Positions 33,573-41,554 of a stretch of DNA of 64,000 nt are shown piece after piece. Position numbers and translations under genes: made by a program. Numbering within the stretch: position 1 is the first letter of the stretch; every line of letters begins with the position of its first letter. The DNA is from CBDBGD01 sp965205235 (GTDB lineage: Bacteria; Chloroflexota; Dehalococcoidia; Lucifugimonadales; UBA1127), in NCBI GenBank assembly GCA_965205235.1, contig CBDBGD010000006.1, positions 1 to 64,000 of the forward strand, in the 5' to 3' direction. The notes under the pieces were generated by a model, which saw nothing but the letters and a program-made list of their open reading frames with translations, was not told where the DNA came from and did no database searches.

Positions 33573-34343
33573 TCACCCACCCATGCTCGTCCGCGCCTCG
33601 TCGCACTGATGGTCCGTGCCGACGGGGTGCAGGAACGCCGTCTCGTCGGCGCGGAGCCGCTCCACCACGACGTCCACAATCGCCTGCGCCGGCGCGAGTC
33701 GCGCCTCCCCACGGCCGACGACCCCGCGCCGTTGCCGACCGGCCTCCTCCAGCCAGCCGTCCACCAGCGCGAACCGCTCGCAGCAGTGGTCGATCTCCTC
33801 GTAGTCGAACCGCGAGGGCACGCCGTCCCGGAGAACGGTGAGGCGCTTCCGCCGCCGGTACCGGACGCCGGCCAGGTATTCGGCGAGGTGGACCGTGGTG
33901 TCGGCGGTGTGGTCTACGCCGAGCAGCAGGACGTGACCGCTGAGCTCATGGACGCGGCCGACGGGGCTGTCGGGCCCGTGGGGCAGCGATAGCGGGTGCG
34001 GGGCAAGGATCCGCGCGGCCAGAGGGCCTGACGCGGCGAAAGCGTGAGGACTGTCGCTGCGAAGCACGTCGGGCAGCCGTCGGAAGGTGTCGGCGACAAC
34101 GCCCATACCGACACACCGCGTGGTGTGCGGGTCGAAGGGGTGGTCATCGTCATCGGACATGCTGGGCATGACCAGCGTGCCGTCGCGCCCGACGGCGGCC
34201 TGCAGCGCCGCGATCAGCCCCGACGGCCCGCCCTCGACCGGACCGATCTTCGAGAAGGCCGTGTGGACCTGCAGGACCATACCCGCCTGCACGCCGAGGG
34301 CGCGTAGCTGCTCCGTCACAGCGTCGACGCTGAGGGGCTGCAC
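33573..34343 (-). CDS. Aminoglycoside 3-N-acetyltransferase family protein (AAC(3)-like)
   Basis: From GTG 34343 the product is 256 residues. Family landmarks are LQVHTAFSKIGPVEGGPSGL (oxyanion/CoA region), DGTLVMPSMS, ADTFRRLPDVLRSDSPHAF with the characteristic R-S-x-H-P-like step, GPDSPVGRVHELSGHVLLLG and DHTADTTVHLAEYLAG (catalytic His). Homologues N-acetylate aminoglycosides, but many chromosomal members have no resistance role. The stop codons and starts show that it is packed with the VOC gene 20 bp upstream. Earlier upstream codons overlap that gene and are not used. Confidence 0.82.
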   Translation of the reverse strand: MQPLSVDAVTEQLRALGVQAGMVLQVHTAFSKIGPVEGGPSGLIAALQAAVGRDGTLVMPSMSDDDDHPFDPHTTRCVGMGVVADTFRRLPDVLRSDSPHAFAASGPLAARILAPHPLSLPHGPDSPVGRVHELSGHVLLLGVDHTADTTVHLAEYLAGVRYRRRKRLTVLRDGVPSRFDYEEIDHCCERFALVDGWLEEAGRQRRGVVGRGEARLAPAQAIVDVVVERLRADETAFLHPVGTDHQCDEARTSMGG

Positions 34344-34363
34344 GGCTGTGGGCGACGGCGCGC

Positions 34364-34741
34364 CTAGTGCTCGCCGGGGAGGAGGAGCTGGAGGCGATGG
34401 CCGTCGGGGTCGTTGAAGTACAGGCAGTTGGGGTCGCCGGAGCGGCCGGAGACCGTGCACCCGTGCTCCTCCAACGCGGCCTTCACCGCCGCACGCTCGC
34501 CGCCGTCCAGCCGCAGCGCCATGTGGTTGAGCTCGACCCCGTTCGTGACTGACGCTCCGGCGGGGGCCTTGAACAGCGCCACGACCTGCTCGCCGCACCG
34601 GAGGAAGGTGTGGCCTCCGCCCTCATGGGCCACCGACATCCCCAGCACGCCCATGTAGAAGGCCTTGGACCGCTCCACGTCGGCCACGTGCAATACCACG
34701 TGGTCGATGCCCACCGTCTTGAGGCTGCTTGTCGTCGCCAT
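34364..34741 (-). CDS. Glyoxalase/VOC-superfamily protein
   Basis: The product is 125 residues, one VOC unit of two beta-alpha-beta-beta-beta repeats. IDHVVLHVADVERSKAFYMG opens it, NHMALRLDGGERAAVKAALE starts the second repeat, and YFNDPDGHRLQLL closes it. Metal ligands expected at His (DHVV), Glu/Gln and His (NHMA), Glu are partly present, so it could be a dioxygenase, lyase or thiol transferase. The start at ATG 34741 has AGGAGGAG 4 nt upstream. Confidence 0.85.
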   Translation of the reverse strand: MATTSSLKTVGIDHVVLHVADVERSKAFYMGVLGMSVAHEGGGHTFLRCGEQVVALFKAPAGASVTNGVELNHMALRLDGGERAAVKAALEEHGCTVSGRSGDPNCLYFNDPDGHRLQLLLPGEH

Positions 34742-34766
34742 TGGCTCCTCCTCTGTCACCCTAGTG

Positions 34767-35558
34767 TTACGTCGATTGCACTCCCAGCGCCTCGACCGTC
34801 TGCTCCTCGATGCCGGGCATGATCCAGACCGACGGCGCGCCTCCGGGCGGAGCGAAGGTCAGCCCCGGCTCGTCGGGCGAGACGCCGGTGATGGTGAGCT
34901 GCATCTGCTCCTCGTAGCGGACGTCGCCGTCGACGAGGCGGAAGGGCTGGTCGTGGCCGGGGTAGACGATGTCCGCCTCGTCCAGCACGCGGGCGATGCT
35001 CTTGTCGGCCTGCCGCTCGTTCCAGAACACGATGGGGTGCTTACGGGTGGTCGCCTGGCTTGCGTTCAGGACGACGTCCGCGGTGAGGATGCAGCGGCCG
35101 GCCTCGGTCTCCACGGCGAGGCAGATGCTGCCGGGCGAGTGGCCCGGCGTGTGGATGACCCGGACGCCCGGCTCGATCTCGTATCCCTCGTCCACCTCCG
35201 TCAGGCGGGGGTGGGTCTCCACCATCGCGCCGGTCCAACGGGGTGTCGACCAGTCGTTGGGGTGGGGGTGCTGAGCGTATCGCCGCTCCCAGGGGTGGAT
35301 GAGGAGCGGGGCGTGCTCGAAGAGGTCAAAGTTCTGGTTGTGGTCCCAGTGCGCGTGGCTCATCACCGCGACGTCGATGTCGGCGGGGGTGAGGCCGCGG
35401 CGTTCGAGGGCCGCGAGCAGGGCCGTGCGCCGCCCCACGTGGCCGACGTCGACGAGGGTGCGCTTCTGCCCGGTGACCATGATGATGCTGCAGAAGCCGG
35501 GGATGCCGGAGTCGGTGCCGAAGCGGTAGCCGTGCAGGAGAATGTCAACGGTGGGCAT
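34767..35558 (-). CDS. Metallo-beta-lactamase-fold hydrolase (lactonase-like)
   Basis: A 263-residue protein with the MBL zinc motif SHAHWDHNQN (HxHxDH), a downstream HTPGHSPGSICLAVE (third His), LTADVVLNA (Asp bridging) and VYPGHDQPFRL (last His). The arrangement is close to N-acyl-homoserine-lactonase or arylsulfatase-like hydrolases of the glyoxalase II group; the substrate is not identifiable. It is the first gene of a minus-strand run with the VOC and AAC(3) genes. Confidence 0.87.
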   Translation of the reverse strand: MPTVDILLHGYRFGTDSGIPGFCSIIMVTGQKRTLVDVGHVGRRTALLAALERRGLTPADIDVAVMSHAHWDHNQNFDLFEHAPLLIHPWERRYAQHPHPNDWSTPRWTGAMVETHPRLTEVDEGYEIEPGVRVIHTPGHSPGSICLAVETEAGRCILTADVVLNASQATTRKHPIVFWNERQADKSIARVLDEADIVYPGHDQPFRLVDGDVRYEEQMQLTITGVSPDEPGLTFAPPGGAPSVWIMPGIEEQTVEALGVQST

Positions 35559-35655
35559 GGCAACTCCTTCGATCGGTTTCGGCTTTGGGGCGTCATCCTA
35601 CCACGGGCGACAGGGGCGGGACAGCCTGCGTCCCGGTGAGGGCGAAGTCTTCACC

Positions 35656-35685
35656 TTGACACTCGCGAAAGCGGCTGCCTAGACT
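35656..35685 (+). promoter_or_regulatory. Promoter of the P-loop protein gene
   Basis: A perfect TTGACA (35656-35661), an 18-bp spacer and TAGACT (35680-35685), with the start codon 31 bp downstream. It is among the best promoter matches in the window. Confidence 0.6.
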
Positions 35686-35716
35686 CGCGCCAACCACAGG
35701 TGACGAAAGGAGCGGG

Positions 35717-36385
35717 ATGCGACTCATCCTGACCGGCTGCGAGTACGCGGGCACGACGACCCTGGTGAACAACATCTGCGACTGGCTGGAACGGGCCATG
35801 GGGACGCCCGCAAGCCCGCACGACCACTTTAAGTTCCCGGACCTCTCCCACGCCTCGCTGACGGCCGAGGAGCAGGAGCAGCTCCTGGGCCTGAGCCCGC
35901 TGCTCAAGGAGCAGTACCAGCGCTACCACGTCGACTACCACGTCGGCGACCAGTTCTACCGGGAGGCGGCGCACCACATCGTGGTTGGACTGCACTTTGA
36001 CGAGGCGGTGTACGCGCCGCTCTACTACGGCTACGGCGGCGTTGGGGCGCCCTTCGACCGTCGGCTACTGGCCCGGCAGGTGGAGAGCCGGCTGATGGAG
36101 GTGGCGCCGGACACGGTGGTGGTGCTGGTGAAGGCGTCGCCGCAGGTCATCGCCCAGCGCATGCGGGAGGTGCCGCACCCCCACGGCCTGCTCCGAGAGG
36201 AGGACATCGAGGCGGTGCTGGGGCGCTTCGAGGACGAATACAACCAGTCAGTGCTACGCCACAAGTTCGAATTGGACACGAGCGAGGCCACGCCGGAGGA
36301 GACGCTGGCCGAGTTCCAACGCCAGGTTACGCCCTACCTCAGTGACGGCGACCGCCTACGACTGCTCGCGCATGGGGGTGGTTAG
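35717..36385 (+). CDS. P-loop NTPase, nucleoside-kinase-like, unknown function
   Basis: The 222-residue protein starts MRLILTGCEYAGTTTLVNNI; the loop GCEYAGTTT is a variant Walker A in which Thr replaces the usual Lys. Later elements fit a dNK/thymidylate-kinase fold: GLHFDEAVYAPLYYGYGG, a lid-like IAQRMREVPHPHGLLREED and a helical C-terminus. Loss of the P-loop Lys could weaken catalysis, or the protein may bind nucleotide in another way. An own promoter and GAAAGGAG ribosome site precede it. I do not know a named family for it. Confidence 0.7.
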   Translation: MRLILTGCEYAGTTTLVNNICDWLERAMGTPASPHDHFKFPDLSHASLTAEEQEQLLGLSPLLKEQYQRYHVDYHVGDQFYREAAHHIVVGLHFDEAVYAPLYYGYGGVGAPFDRRLLARQVESRLMEVAPDTVVVLVKASPQVIAQRMREVPHPHGLLREEDIEAVLGRFEDEYNQSVLRHKFELDTSEATPEETLAEFQRQVTPYLSDGDRLRLLAHGGG

Positions 36386-36400
36386 GGAGAACGCCTGCGC

Positions 36401-36979
36401 TCAGCTTTGCAGGATACGCAGAAGCTCCTCGCGCAACGTCGGGGTGACCTCCGTCCACGCCTGGTAGGCGGGGTGGTCGATGACGATGTGGGCCTGCATG
36501 TCCGCGTCTTCGAGCGCGGCGGCGGCCTCGGGCGAGACGGGGAAGCGGAGGTAGTGGACGCTGCTGGTGGTCTCGGCGGTGCTGCGCCCCCCCTCGCCGC
36601 TACCCGCCACGACGACGGCGCCGACGCGGATGCTCACAGCGTGCTCGATGCCCACGAGCTGTGGCAGCCGCCGGCGCAACTCCGCCTGGTCCGTGATCTC
36701 GAGGAGGAGCGTAGCGACAAGCTCTCCGTCCTGGGGCACGAGGGAGTTGTAGGTGTCGAGCTCCGTCTGGACGCCCTCTGCCGAGGTGATGCTCTCGGCG
36801 CGCATCATCTCCTGGACCTGGTAGAGGAGCGTGCGGCGCTCCTCGAACGCCAGGGAGACGATGGGGCCAAGGATGACGCGGAGCCGCCCGCGCAGGGCGA
36901 TCATCGCGGGCTGGGTGTCCGGCCTACGCCGCTCGTACTCGGGCAGGGGGAGAACTTCCTCGTAGGCGATCTTGTCCAT
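36401..36979 (-). CDS. DUF3501 family protein
   Basis: A 192-residue protein starting MDKIAYEEVLPLPEYERRRP, followed by VSLAFEERRTLLYQVQEMMR and a mixed alpha/beta C-terminus (VHYLRFPVSPEAAAALED). DUF3501 genes are regularly found with rubrerythrin and a heterodisulfide-reductase-like Fe-S protein, as here. No biochemical role is established; a part in peroxide defence with those neighbours is inferred. The start at ATG 36979 lies 7 bp after the Fe-S gene's stop. Confidence 0.85.
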   Translation of the reverse strand: MDKIAYEEVLPLPEYERRRPDTQPAMIALRGRLRVILGPIVSLAFEERRTLLYQVQEMMRAESITSAEGVQTELDTYNSLVPQDGELVATLLLEITDQAELRRRLPQLVGIEHAVSIRVGAVVVAGSGEGGRSTAETTSSVHYLRFPVSPEAAAALEDADMQAHIVIDHPAYQAWTEVTPTLREELLRILQS

Positions 36980-36986
36980 GGGGCTC

Positions 36987-38231
36987 CTACAGGCCGTAGG
37001 CTCGCTTGACGACCTCGATGGGGTGGAGGGCCTCCCGACCCGTGCCCTGCTCGATCTGGAGGGCGGCCAGGGAGCAGTCGGTGACGACGAGGTTGGCATC
37101 GGCGTCGTTGATGCCCTCGAAGAGGCGGCGCGCAACGCGCATGCCCATGTCGTAGAACTTGGCCTTCATGCCCCACGTGCCGTCGTGGCCGGAGCAGCCC
37201 CGGTCGACGAAGTGGACGGTGGCGCCGGGGATGGCGCCGAGAAGCTGGGCCGTCAGGTTGCCCATCTGCTGGTGTCGCAGGTGGCAGGGCATGTGGTAGG
37301 CGATGCTGCCCGGCGCCCAAGTGAAGTCGGTCTCCAGCCTGCCCTCCTTGTGGAGCTTGAGGAGGAACTCGCTGATGTCGTAGGTGTTCTCGGCGACGGT
37401 GCGGGCCTCCGAGGTCTCCAGCAGACGCGGGTACTCCTTCTTGAGCATCATGCCGCAGGTGGGCTCCGGGACGACGACGGCATAGCCGTCCTCCACCCAC
37501 GGGAGGAGCGCGGCCACGTTGCGCTCCATGAGGCCCATGGCGTGCTCCAGCTGCCCCATGTCGACGTAGGGCATGCCGCAGTCGCGCTGGGGCGGCAGGG
37601 CCACCTGGACGCCGTTGTGCTCCAAGACCTGCACGGCCGCCGCGCCGATGTCGGGCCGGTTGTGGTTCACCATGCAGGAGTGGAAGAAGGCGACCTTGCC
37701 ATTGCGAGCCTGTGTCTCCAAGGGGGTGCGGGACCGGAACCACTTGGCGAAGGTCTGCCAGTGGAAGCGGGGGAGGATGGCCCGGCGGTCTATCCCGAGG
37801 GTCTTCTCCAGGAGGAGGCGCGCCGGCGGAAGACTGTTGGCCGCGTTGACCAGTGGGGCCGTGATACGTCCCAGGCCGCCGACGCGCTCCACGTCACCGA
37901 CGATGCGGTCGCGGAGGGGGACGCCTTCCTCCTTCGCTCGGACGGCCTTGGCGCGCCGGAGGAGGTCGGGGACGTCCATCTGCCACTCGTGAGGCGGGGT
38001 ATAGGGGCAGCGGAGGAAGCAGAGCTCGCAGAGGAAGCAGAGCTCGGTGACGCGGTTGACGTCGGCCATCGTGAGGTCGGCGGCCTCGCCGTCATGGTCG
38101 TCGATGGCGTCGAACATGGCGGGGAAGCTGGGGCAGAAGGTGACGCAGAGGCGGCACGTGCCGCAGACGTCGAACTGGCGCAGGGCCTCCTGGTGCAGGG
38201 CCCCGCTGTCCCAGAAGTCGGGGGAAGGCAC
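36987..38231 (-). CDS. Iron-sulfur oxidoreductase, GlpC/HdrD-like (two 4Fe-4S motifs, two CCG-type domains)
   Basis: The product is 414 residues. Near the N-terminus two ferredoxin-type clusters are seen: CGTCRLCVTFCP (residues 23-34) and CFLCELCFLRCP (about 65-76). The C-terminal half holds two cysteine-rich domains of the HdrB/GlpC kind: FHSCMVNHNRP with DCGMPY, and YHMPCHLRHQQMG with GCSGHDGTWG. It should pass electrons between a donor and rubrerythrin or a thiol/disulfide partner. The rubrerythrin gene lies upstream and DUF3501 downstream on the same strand. Confidence 0.88.
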   Translation of the reverse strand: MPSPDFWDSGALHQEALRQFDVCGTCRLCVTFCPSFPAMFDAIDDHDGEAADLTMADVNRVTELCFLCELCFLRCPYTPPHEWQMDVPDLLRRAKAVRAKEEGVPLRDRIVGDVERVGGLGRITAPLVNAANSLPPARLLLEKTLGIDRRAILPRFHWQTFAKWFRSRTPLETQARNGKVAFFHSCMVNHNRPDIGAAAVQVLEHNGVQVALPPQRDCGMPYVDMGQLEHAMGLMERNVAALLPWVEDGYAVVVPEPTCGMMLKKEYPRLLETSEARTVAENTYDISEFLLKLHKEGRLETDFTWAPGSIAYHMPCHLRHQQMGNLTAQLLGAIPGATVHFVDRGCSGHDGTWGMKAKFYDMGMRVARRLFEGINDADANLVVTDCSLAALQIEQGTGREALHPIEVVKRAYGL

Positions 38232-38341
38232 CGGCTATCCTCCTGCGCAGGTGGGCGTGGGCCGTGGACGAGGCCGCTTACGACACCGACCGTCCTGCAC
38301 GGCGGGGCCGAGAAGGACGGCCGGCGAACATGGCCGCGGTG

Positions 38342-38770
38342 CTAGGCGCCCAGCCCCTCCAGGCCCTTGGTGAAGCGGCCGGCGTGGGAGCGCTCGGCGC
38401 GGGCGAGGGTCTCCAGCCAGTCGGCGATCTCCGGGAATCCCTCGTCGCGGGCGGTGCGGGCGAAGCCGGGGTACATCTCGGTGTACTCGAAGGTCTCGCC
38501 GGCGATGGCGGACTGGAGGTTGGCGGCGGTGTCGCCCACGGGGACCTCGGTGACGGGGTCACCGACCTCCTTGAGGAAGTCGAAGTGCCCAAAGGCGTGG
38601 CCGGTCTCGCCTTCGCCAACGGAGCGGAAGAGGGCTGCGATCTCCGGCTGGCCCTCGACGTCTGCGACGCGGGCGAAGTAGTTGTAGCGGCGGTTGGCCT
38701 GGGACTCTCCTGCAAAAGCGTCCTTGAGGTTCTGGTGGGTCTGGCTGCCCTTGAGCGGCCTGCTAGCCAT
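38342..38770 (-). CDS. Rubrerythrin (ferritin-like di-iron protein, no rubredoxin domain)
   Basis: The 142-residue four-helix protein carries the di-iron ligands in FAGESQANRRYNYFA (Glu and ExxR), GEGETGHAFGHFDFL (ExxH), GETFEYTEMYP (Glu) and LARAERSHAGRF (ExxH). Rubrerythrins reduce hydrogen peroxide. The usual C-terminal rubredoxin is missing, so electrons must come from a partner, plausibly the adjacent Fe-S oxidoreductase. The start at ATG 38770 has GGAGGAG 6 nt upstream. Confidence 0.92.
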   Translation of the reverse strand: MASRPLKGSQTHQNLKDAFAGESQANRRYNYFARVADVEGQPEIAALFRSVGEGETGHAFGHFDFLKEVGDPVTEVPVGDTAANLQSAIAGETFEYTEMYPGFARTARDEGFPEIADWLETLARAERSHAGRFTKGLEGLGA

Positions 38771-38879
38771 GGCGTACTCCTCCAGTGCACGGTGTTTACG
38801 GCGCACCCCGTATTGTAGAGGAGGGAGGGCGAGCAAGCAACGGGGAGGGGCAGGCGCGCACCCTCCGCGGCTGCCGAAG

Positions 38880-39300
38880 CGAGGCAGGGATTCGATTCGA
38901 GTCGATTCGTGTCGCGCGTTTTTTCCCGGCCCTCCTGTGCCTGGGGTCGCGCGGCGGAGGGGCGAAACAGCTTTGAGGTTGATTCGCGGCTGTTCCGCGT
39001 GGGGATGGGGCGCAGCTTGGACTCGTCTTTTCGTCCGGCCATCGGCGAGGGGGTCGCAGGTTGGGGGTTGTTTCGCAGGCGGGGGTTGGAACCGCGCGGC
39101 GCAGATAGGAGACAAATGTCGCGCGGAACAACCGCGGAACAAGGTCCAGGTAGGGCAATGGGCCGAAAACGGGGGGTGTGAAACAACCTCGCAGGCACGG
39201 GCGAGAGAGGGCGGGTAGCGAGGTCCCTGCTTTCGCAGGAACGACGATGGGAGTTGGGCGCGTGCGGTGGGTGGGCATGGGGGGATGGTAGGGGATGGGG
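38880..39300 (-). repeat. Dispersed non-coding repeat, copy 1
   Basis: This gap holds no gene. Read on the minus strand it matches 59745-60130 in the same order of blocks: CCCCTACCAT near one end, GTTCCGCG repeats, CCTATCTGCG followed by CGGTTCCAA, GAGTCCAAGCTGC, and AGGCACAG-GG-CCGG-AAAAAACGCG followed by CGAATCGAATCC. The copies are diverged and have indels. Its 39220-39252 part is a REP-like palindrome. Confidence 0.7.
39220..39252. repeat. REP-like palindromic element, copy 1
   Basis: CCTGCTTTCGCAGG followed by AACGACGA. The same unit occurs at 41499-41528 as TTCCTGCCTTGGCAGGAA followed by CGACGA. The two flank the decarboxylase-spermidine synthase pair. Confidence 0.6.
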
Positions 39301-39445
39301 GTTGTCGGGGGATAGGGGGAGGTGGCACGCGGGGAGCCTTCGACGGGGTCAGGGCGGGCGCGCGGCGGGTTGTGTGGGGCGCGGGAAAGGTGCTACGCTT
39401 TTCAGTCGTTGTCCGCCCCTGGAACCGCCACGCAAGGAGCCGCCA

Positions 39446-40564
39446 GTGCAGCACCCGCCCTACGCCGCGTTGGAGCGCGAGAAGCTGCTTCGCCGCAGGA
39501 CGCCGTTCCTCCTGATGAGCCGCCGGACGCTGCGGGAGAAGGCCGCGGAGTTCACGGCATTCTCGCCGCGGGTGCAGACGCTGTACTCGGTCAAGGCCAA
39601 CCCTGCGCCGCAGGTGCTGTCGTTCTTCATGGGGCTGGACATCGGCTACGAGGTGTCGTCGCAGGCGGAGCTTCGGCGGGTGCTGTCGCTGGGGACGCCG
39701 GTGGAGCAGGTCACGACAAGCAACCCGGTGATGCCGCCGGAGTTCATCCGCTACGCCTACCGGAAGGGTCTGCGGGAGTACGTGATGGACTCGTCGGAGG
39801 AGGTGCGGAAGCTGGCCCGGTACGCTCCGGGCAGCGGCGTGCTGGTGCGACTGGTGGTGGACAACACGGAGAGCGCGTGGCCGCTGGACGAAAAGTACGG
39901 CGTGGAGCCCTCGGAGGCCGTGGAGCTTCTGCTGGACGCACAGGAACGGGGCCTGCAGCCGCAGGGGGTGACCTTCCACGTGGGGTCCCAGTGCACGGGG
40001 CTTGCAAGCTGGCGGGCAGCGCTGGAGAAGGCGGCGGAGGTCTGGCGCCGGTCGGCGGGACAGGGCATCACGCTGACGGCGCTCAACGTGGGCGGCGGGT
40101 TCGCCGCGCACCACACGCCGGACGTGCCGACGGTCACCGAGTCGATGCAGACGATCGTGTCGTGCGCGGACGAGCTGTTTCCGCCCGGCACCGAGCTTCG
40201 GGCGGAACCGGGCCGGGGGCTGGTGGGCGATGCGGGCGTGCTGGTGGCGTCGGTCATCGGCACGGCTCGGCGGGGCAGCCAGGACTGGGTGTACCTGGAC
40301 GTTGGGGTCTTCAACGGCCTCATGGAGACCATCGGCGGGCTGCGCTACTCCATCGTGCCCGTGAAAGGTGTGGAGCAACGCCCGGAACGCGCCTGGGTGG
40401 TGGCAGGGCCGACGTGCGACAGCTTCGACGTGGTGTCGCGGGAGACGCCGCTGCCGGCGCTGGCGGCGGGGGACCGCGTGGCGATTACCCCCGCGGGGGC
40501 GTACACGACGTCCTACGCGTCCAGCTTCAACGGCTCCTCCATCCCCAGGACCTACCTGGCCTAG
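39446..40564 (+). CDS. PLP-dependent ornithine/lysine-type decarboxylase (alanine-racemase fold)
   Basis: The product is 372 residues from GTG 39446 (AAGGAG 6 nt upstream). The PLP Lys is K50 in LYSVKANPAPQVLSFF. HVGSQCTG, NVGGGFAAHHTPDVPT and RAEPGRGLVGDAG are cofactor and phosphate contacts, and GPTCDSFDVVS carries the active-site Cys of the opposite subunit, as in ornithine decarboxylases of group IV. It should make putrescine (or cadaverine). Spermidine synthase follows after 5 bp, which supports putrescine. A longer frame upstream lies in repeat DNA and is not used. Confidence 0.9.
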   Translation: MQHPPYAALEREKLLRRRTPFLLMSRRTLREKAAEFTAFSPRVQTLYSVKANPAPQVLSFFMGLDIGYEVSSQAELRRVLSLGTPVEQVTTSNPVMPPEFIRYAYRKGLREYVMDSSEEVRKLARYAPGSGVLVRLVVDNTESAWPLDEKYGVEPSEAVELLLDAQERGLQPQGVTFHVGSQCTGLASWRAALEKAAEVWRRSAGQGITLTALNVGGGFAAHHTPDVPTVTESMQTIVSCADELFPPGTELRAEPGRGLVGDAGVLVASVIGTARRGSQDWVYLDVGVFNGLMETIGGLRYSIVPVKGVEQRPERAWVVAGPTCDSFDVVSRETPLPALAAGDRVAITPAGAYTTSYASSFNGSSIPRTYLA

Positions 40565-40569
40565 CCGGG

Positions 40570-41415
40570 ATGCCGCGGCGGCCCGTCTTCCGGGAGCAGG
40601 ACCCCTTCGCCCCACTGCAGTACAGCTACCCCGACGCTCGCGAGCTCCACCGCGAGGAGAGCCCCTACCAGCGCATCCAGGTGCTGGAGCACCCGTTCTT
40701 CGGACGCATGCTGGTGCTGGACGGCGTGGTGCAGCTCACGGAGCGGGACGAGCTCTTCTACCACGAGATGCTGGTCCACGTGCCGATGGCGGTCCATGCG
40801 CGCCCGCGGCGGGTGCTCATCGTGGGGGGCGGGGACGGGGGAAGCCTGCGGGAGGTCCTGAAGCACCGCGAGGTGGAGTCGGTCACGCTGGCGGAGATCG
40901 ACCCGCAGGTGATCGAGGTGGCCAGGCGGTTCTTCCCCACGCTGGCGCTGGGGTACGGCGACCCGCGGGCGGAGGTGGTCGCCATGGACGGCGCGGCCCT
41001 GCTGCGGGAGCGTCGCGACGCGTTCGACGTCATCATCGTCGATGCGCCGGACCCGGTGGGGCACGCGCGGACGCTGTTCGCTGCGAGCACGTTCGAGGCA
41101 GCGTCGGAGGCGCTGACGTCGGAGGGGGTGTTCGCGGCGCAGACGGAGTCGCTGCACTTCCACCGGGACTTCGTGCGGCAGACCCAACTGGAACTCGGCG
41201 GCGTATTCCCTGTGGTGGACCTGTACACACAGGCGCTCGCGACGTACGCGGGCAACTGGTGGACGTTCTCCATCGCCACCAAGGGGCGCGACCCGCGCAG
41301 GCCTCGGCGCATGGCGCAGGTGCGGACGCGGTACTATTCGGGGGAGGTGCACCGTCGGGCGTTCCTGCCGCGACGGCTGCGGCAGCGGCTGCTGCGGGGG
41401 CGGCTGGCGTGGTGA
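40570..41415 (+). CDS. speE: Spermidine synthase (polyamine aminopropyltransferase)
   Basis: SpeE moves an aminopropyl group from decarboxylated SAM to putrescine. The 281-residue protein has the N-terminal beta domain (LHREESPYQRIQVLEHPFFG, VLDGVVQLTERDELFYHEML) and the methyltransferase-like core VLIVGGGDGGSLREVLKH, TLAEIDPQVIEVARRFFP and DVIIVDAPDPVGHARTLF. The catalytic Asp region reads DAPDP. An Arg-rich tail (RRAFLPRRLRQRLLRGR) extends the normal end. SAM decarboxylase is not in the window. Confidence 0.92.
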   Translation: MPRRPVFREQDPFAPLQYSYPDARELHREESPYQRIQVLEHPFFGRMLVLDGVVQLTERDELFYHEMLVHVPMAVHARPRRVLIVGGGDGGSLREVLKHREVESVTLAEIDPQVIEVARRFFPTLALGYGDPRAEVVAMDGAALLRERRDAFDVIIVDAPDPVGHARTLFAASTFEAASEALTSEGVFAAQTESLHFHRDFVRQTQLELGGVFPVVDLYTQALATYAGNWWTFSIATKGRDPRRPRRMAQVRTRYYSGEVHRRAFLPRRLRQRLLRGRLAW

Positions 41416-41498
41416 GACCGCTCGTTCCTCGGCGGTAGAGGATATGCTAAGCTTGTAGGGTTGGGGGCTCCGGCAGCCGGGCGCCCCCCTGGGCGTCG

Positions 41499-41528
41499 AG
41501 GTTCCTGCCTTGGCAGGAACGACGAAGG
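41499..41528. repeat. REP-like palindromic element, copy 2
   Basis: TTCCTGCC-TT-GGCAGGAA is a perfect 8-bp stem followed by CGACGAAGGG. It matches 39220-39252 and lies between speE and the M50-CBS gene. Confidence 0.6.
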
Positions 41529-41554
41529 GCCCCATAGTCGGAAGAAGGAGAGCT

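Noticed and set aside
33573..34343. Acquired antibiotic-resistance gene
   Set aside because: AAC(3)-like fold is clear, but base composition matches the surroundings and no mobile element is adjacent; resistance is not implied.
38796..39278. Coding frames in the 38.8-39.4 kb gap
   Set aside because: They are Arg/Pro-rich, overlap a non-coding repeat and are not preserved in its second copy.
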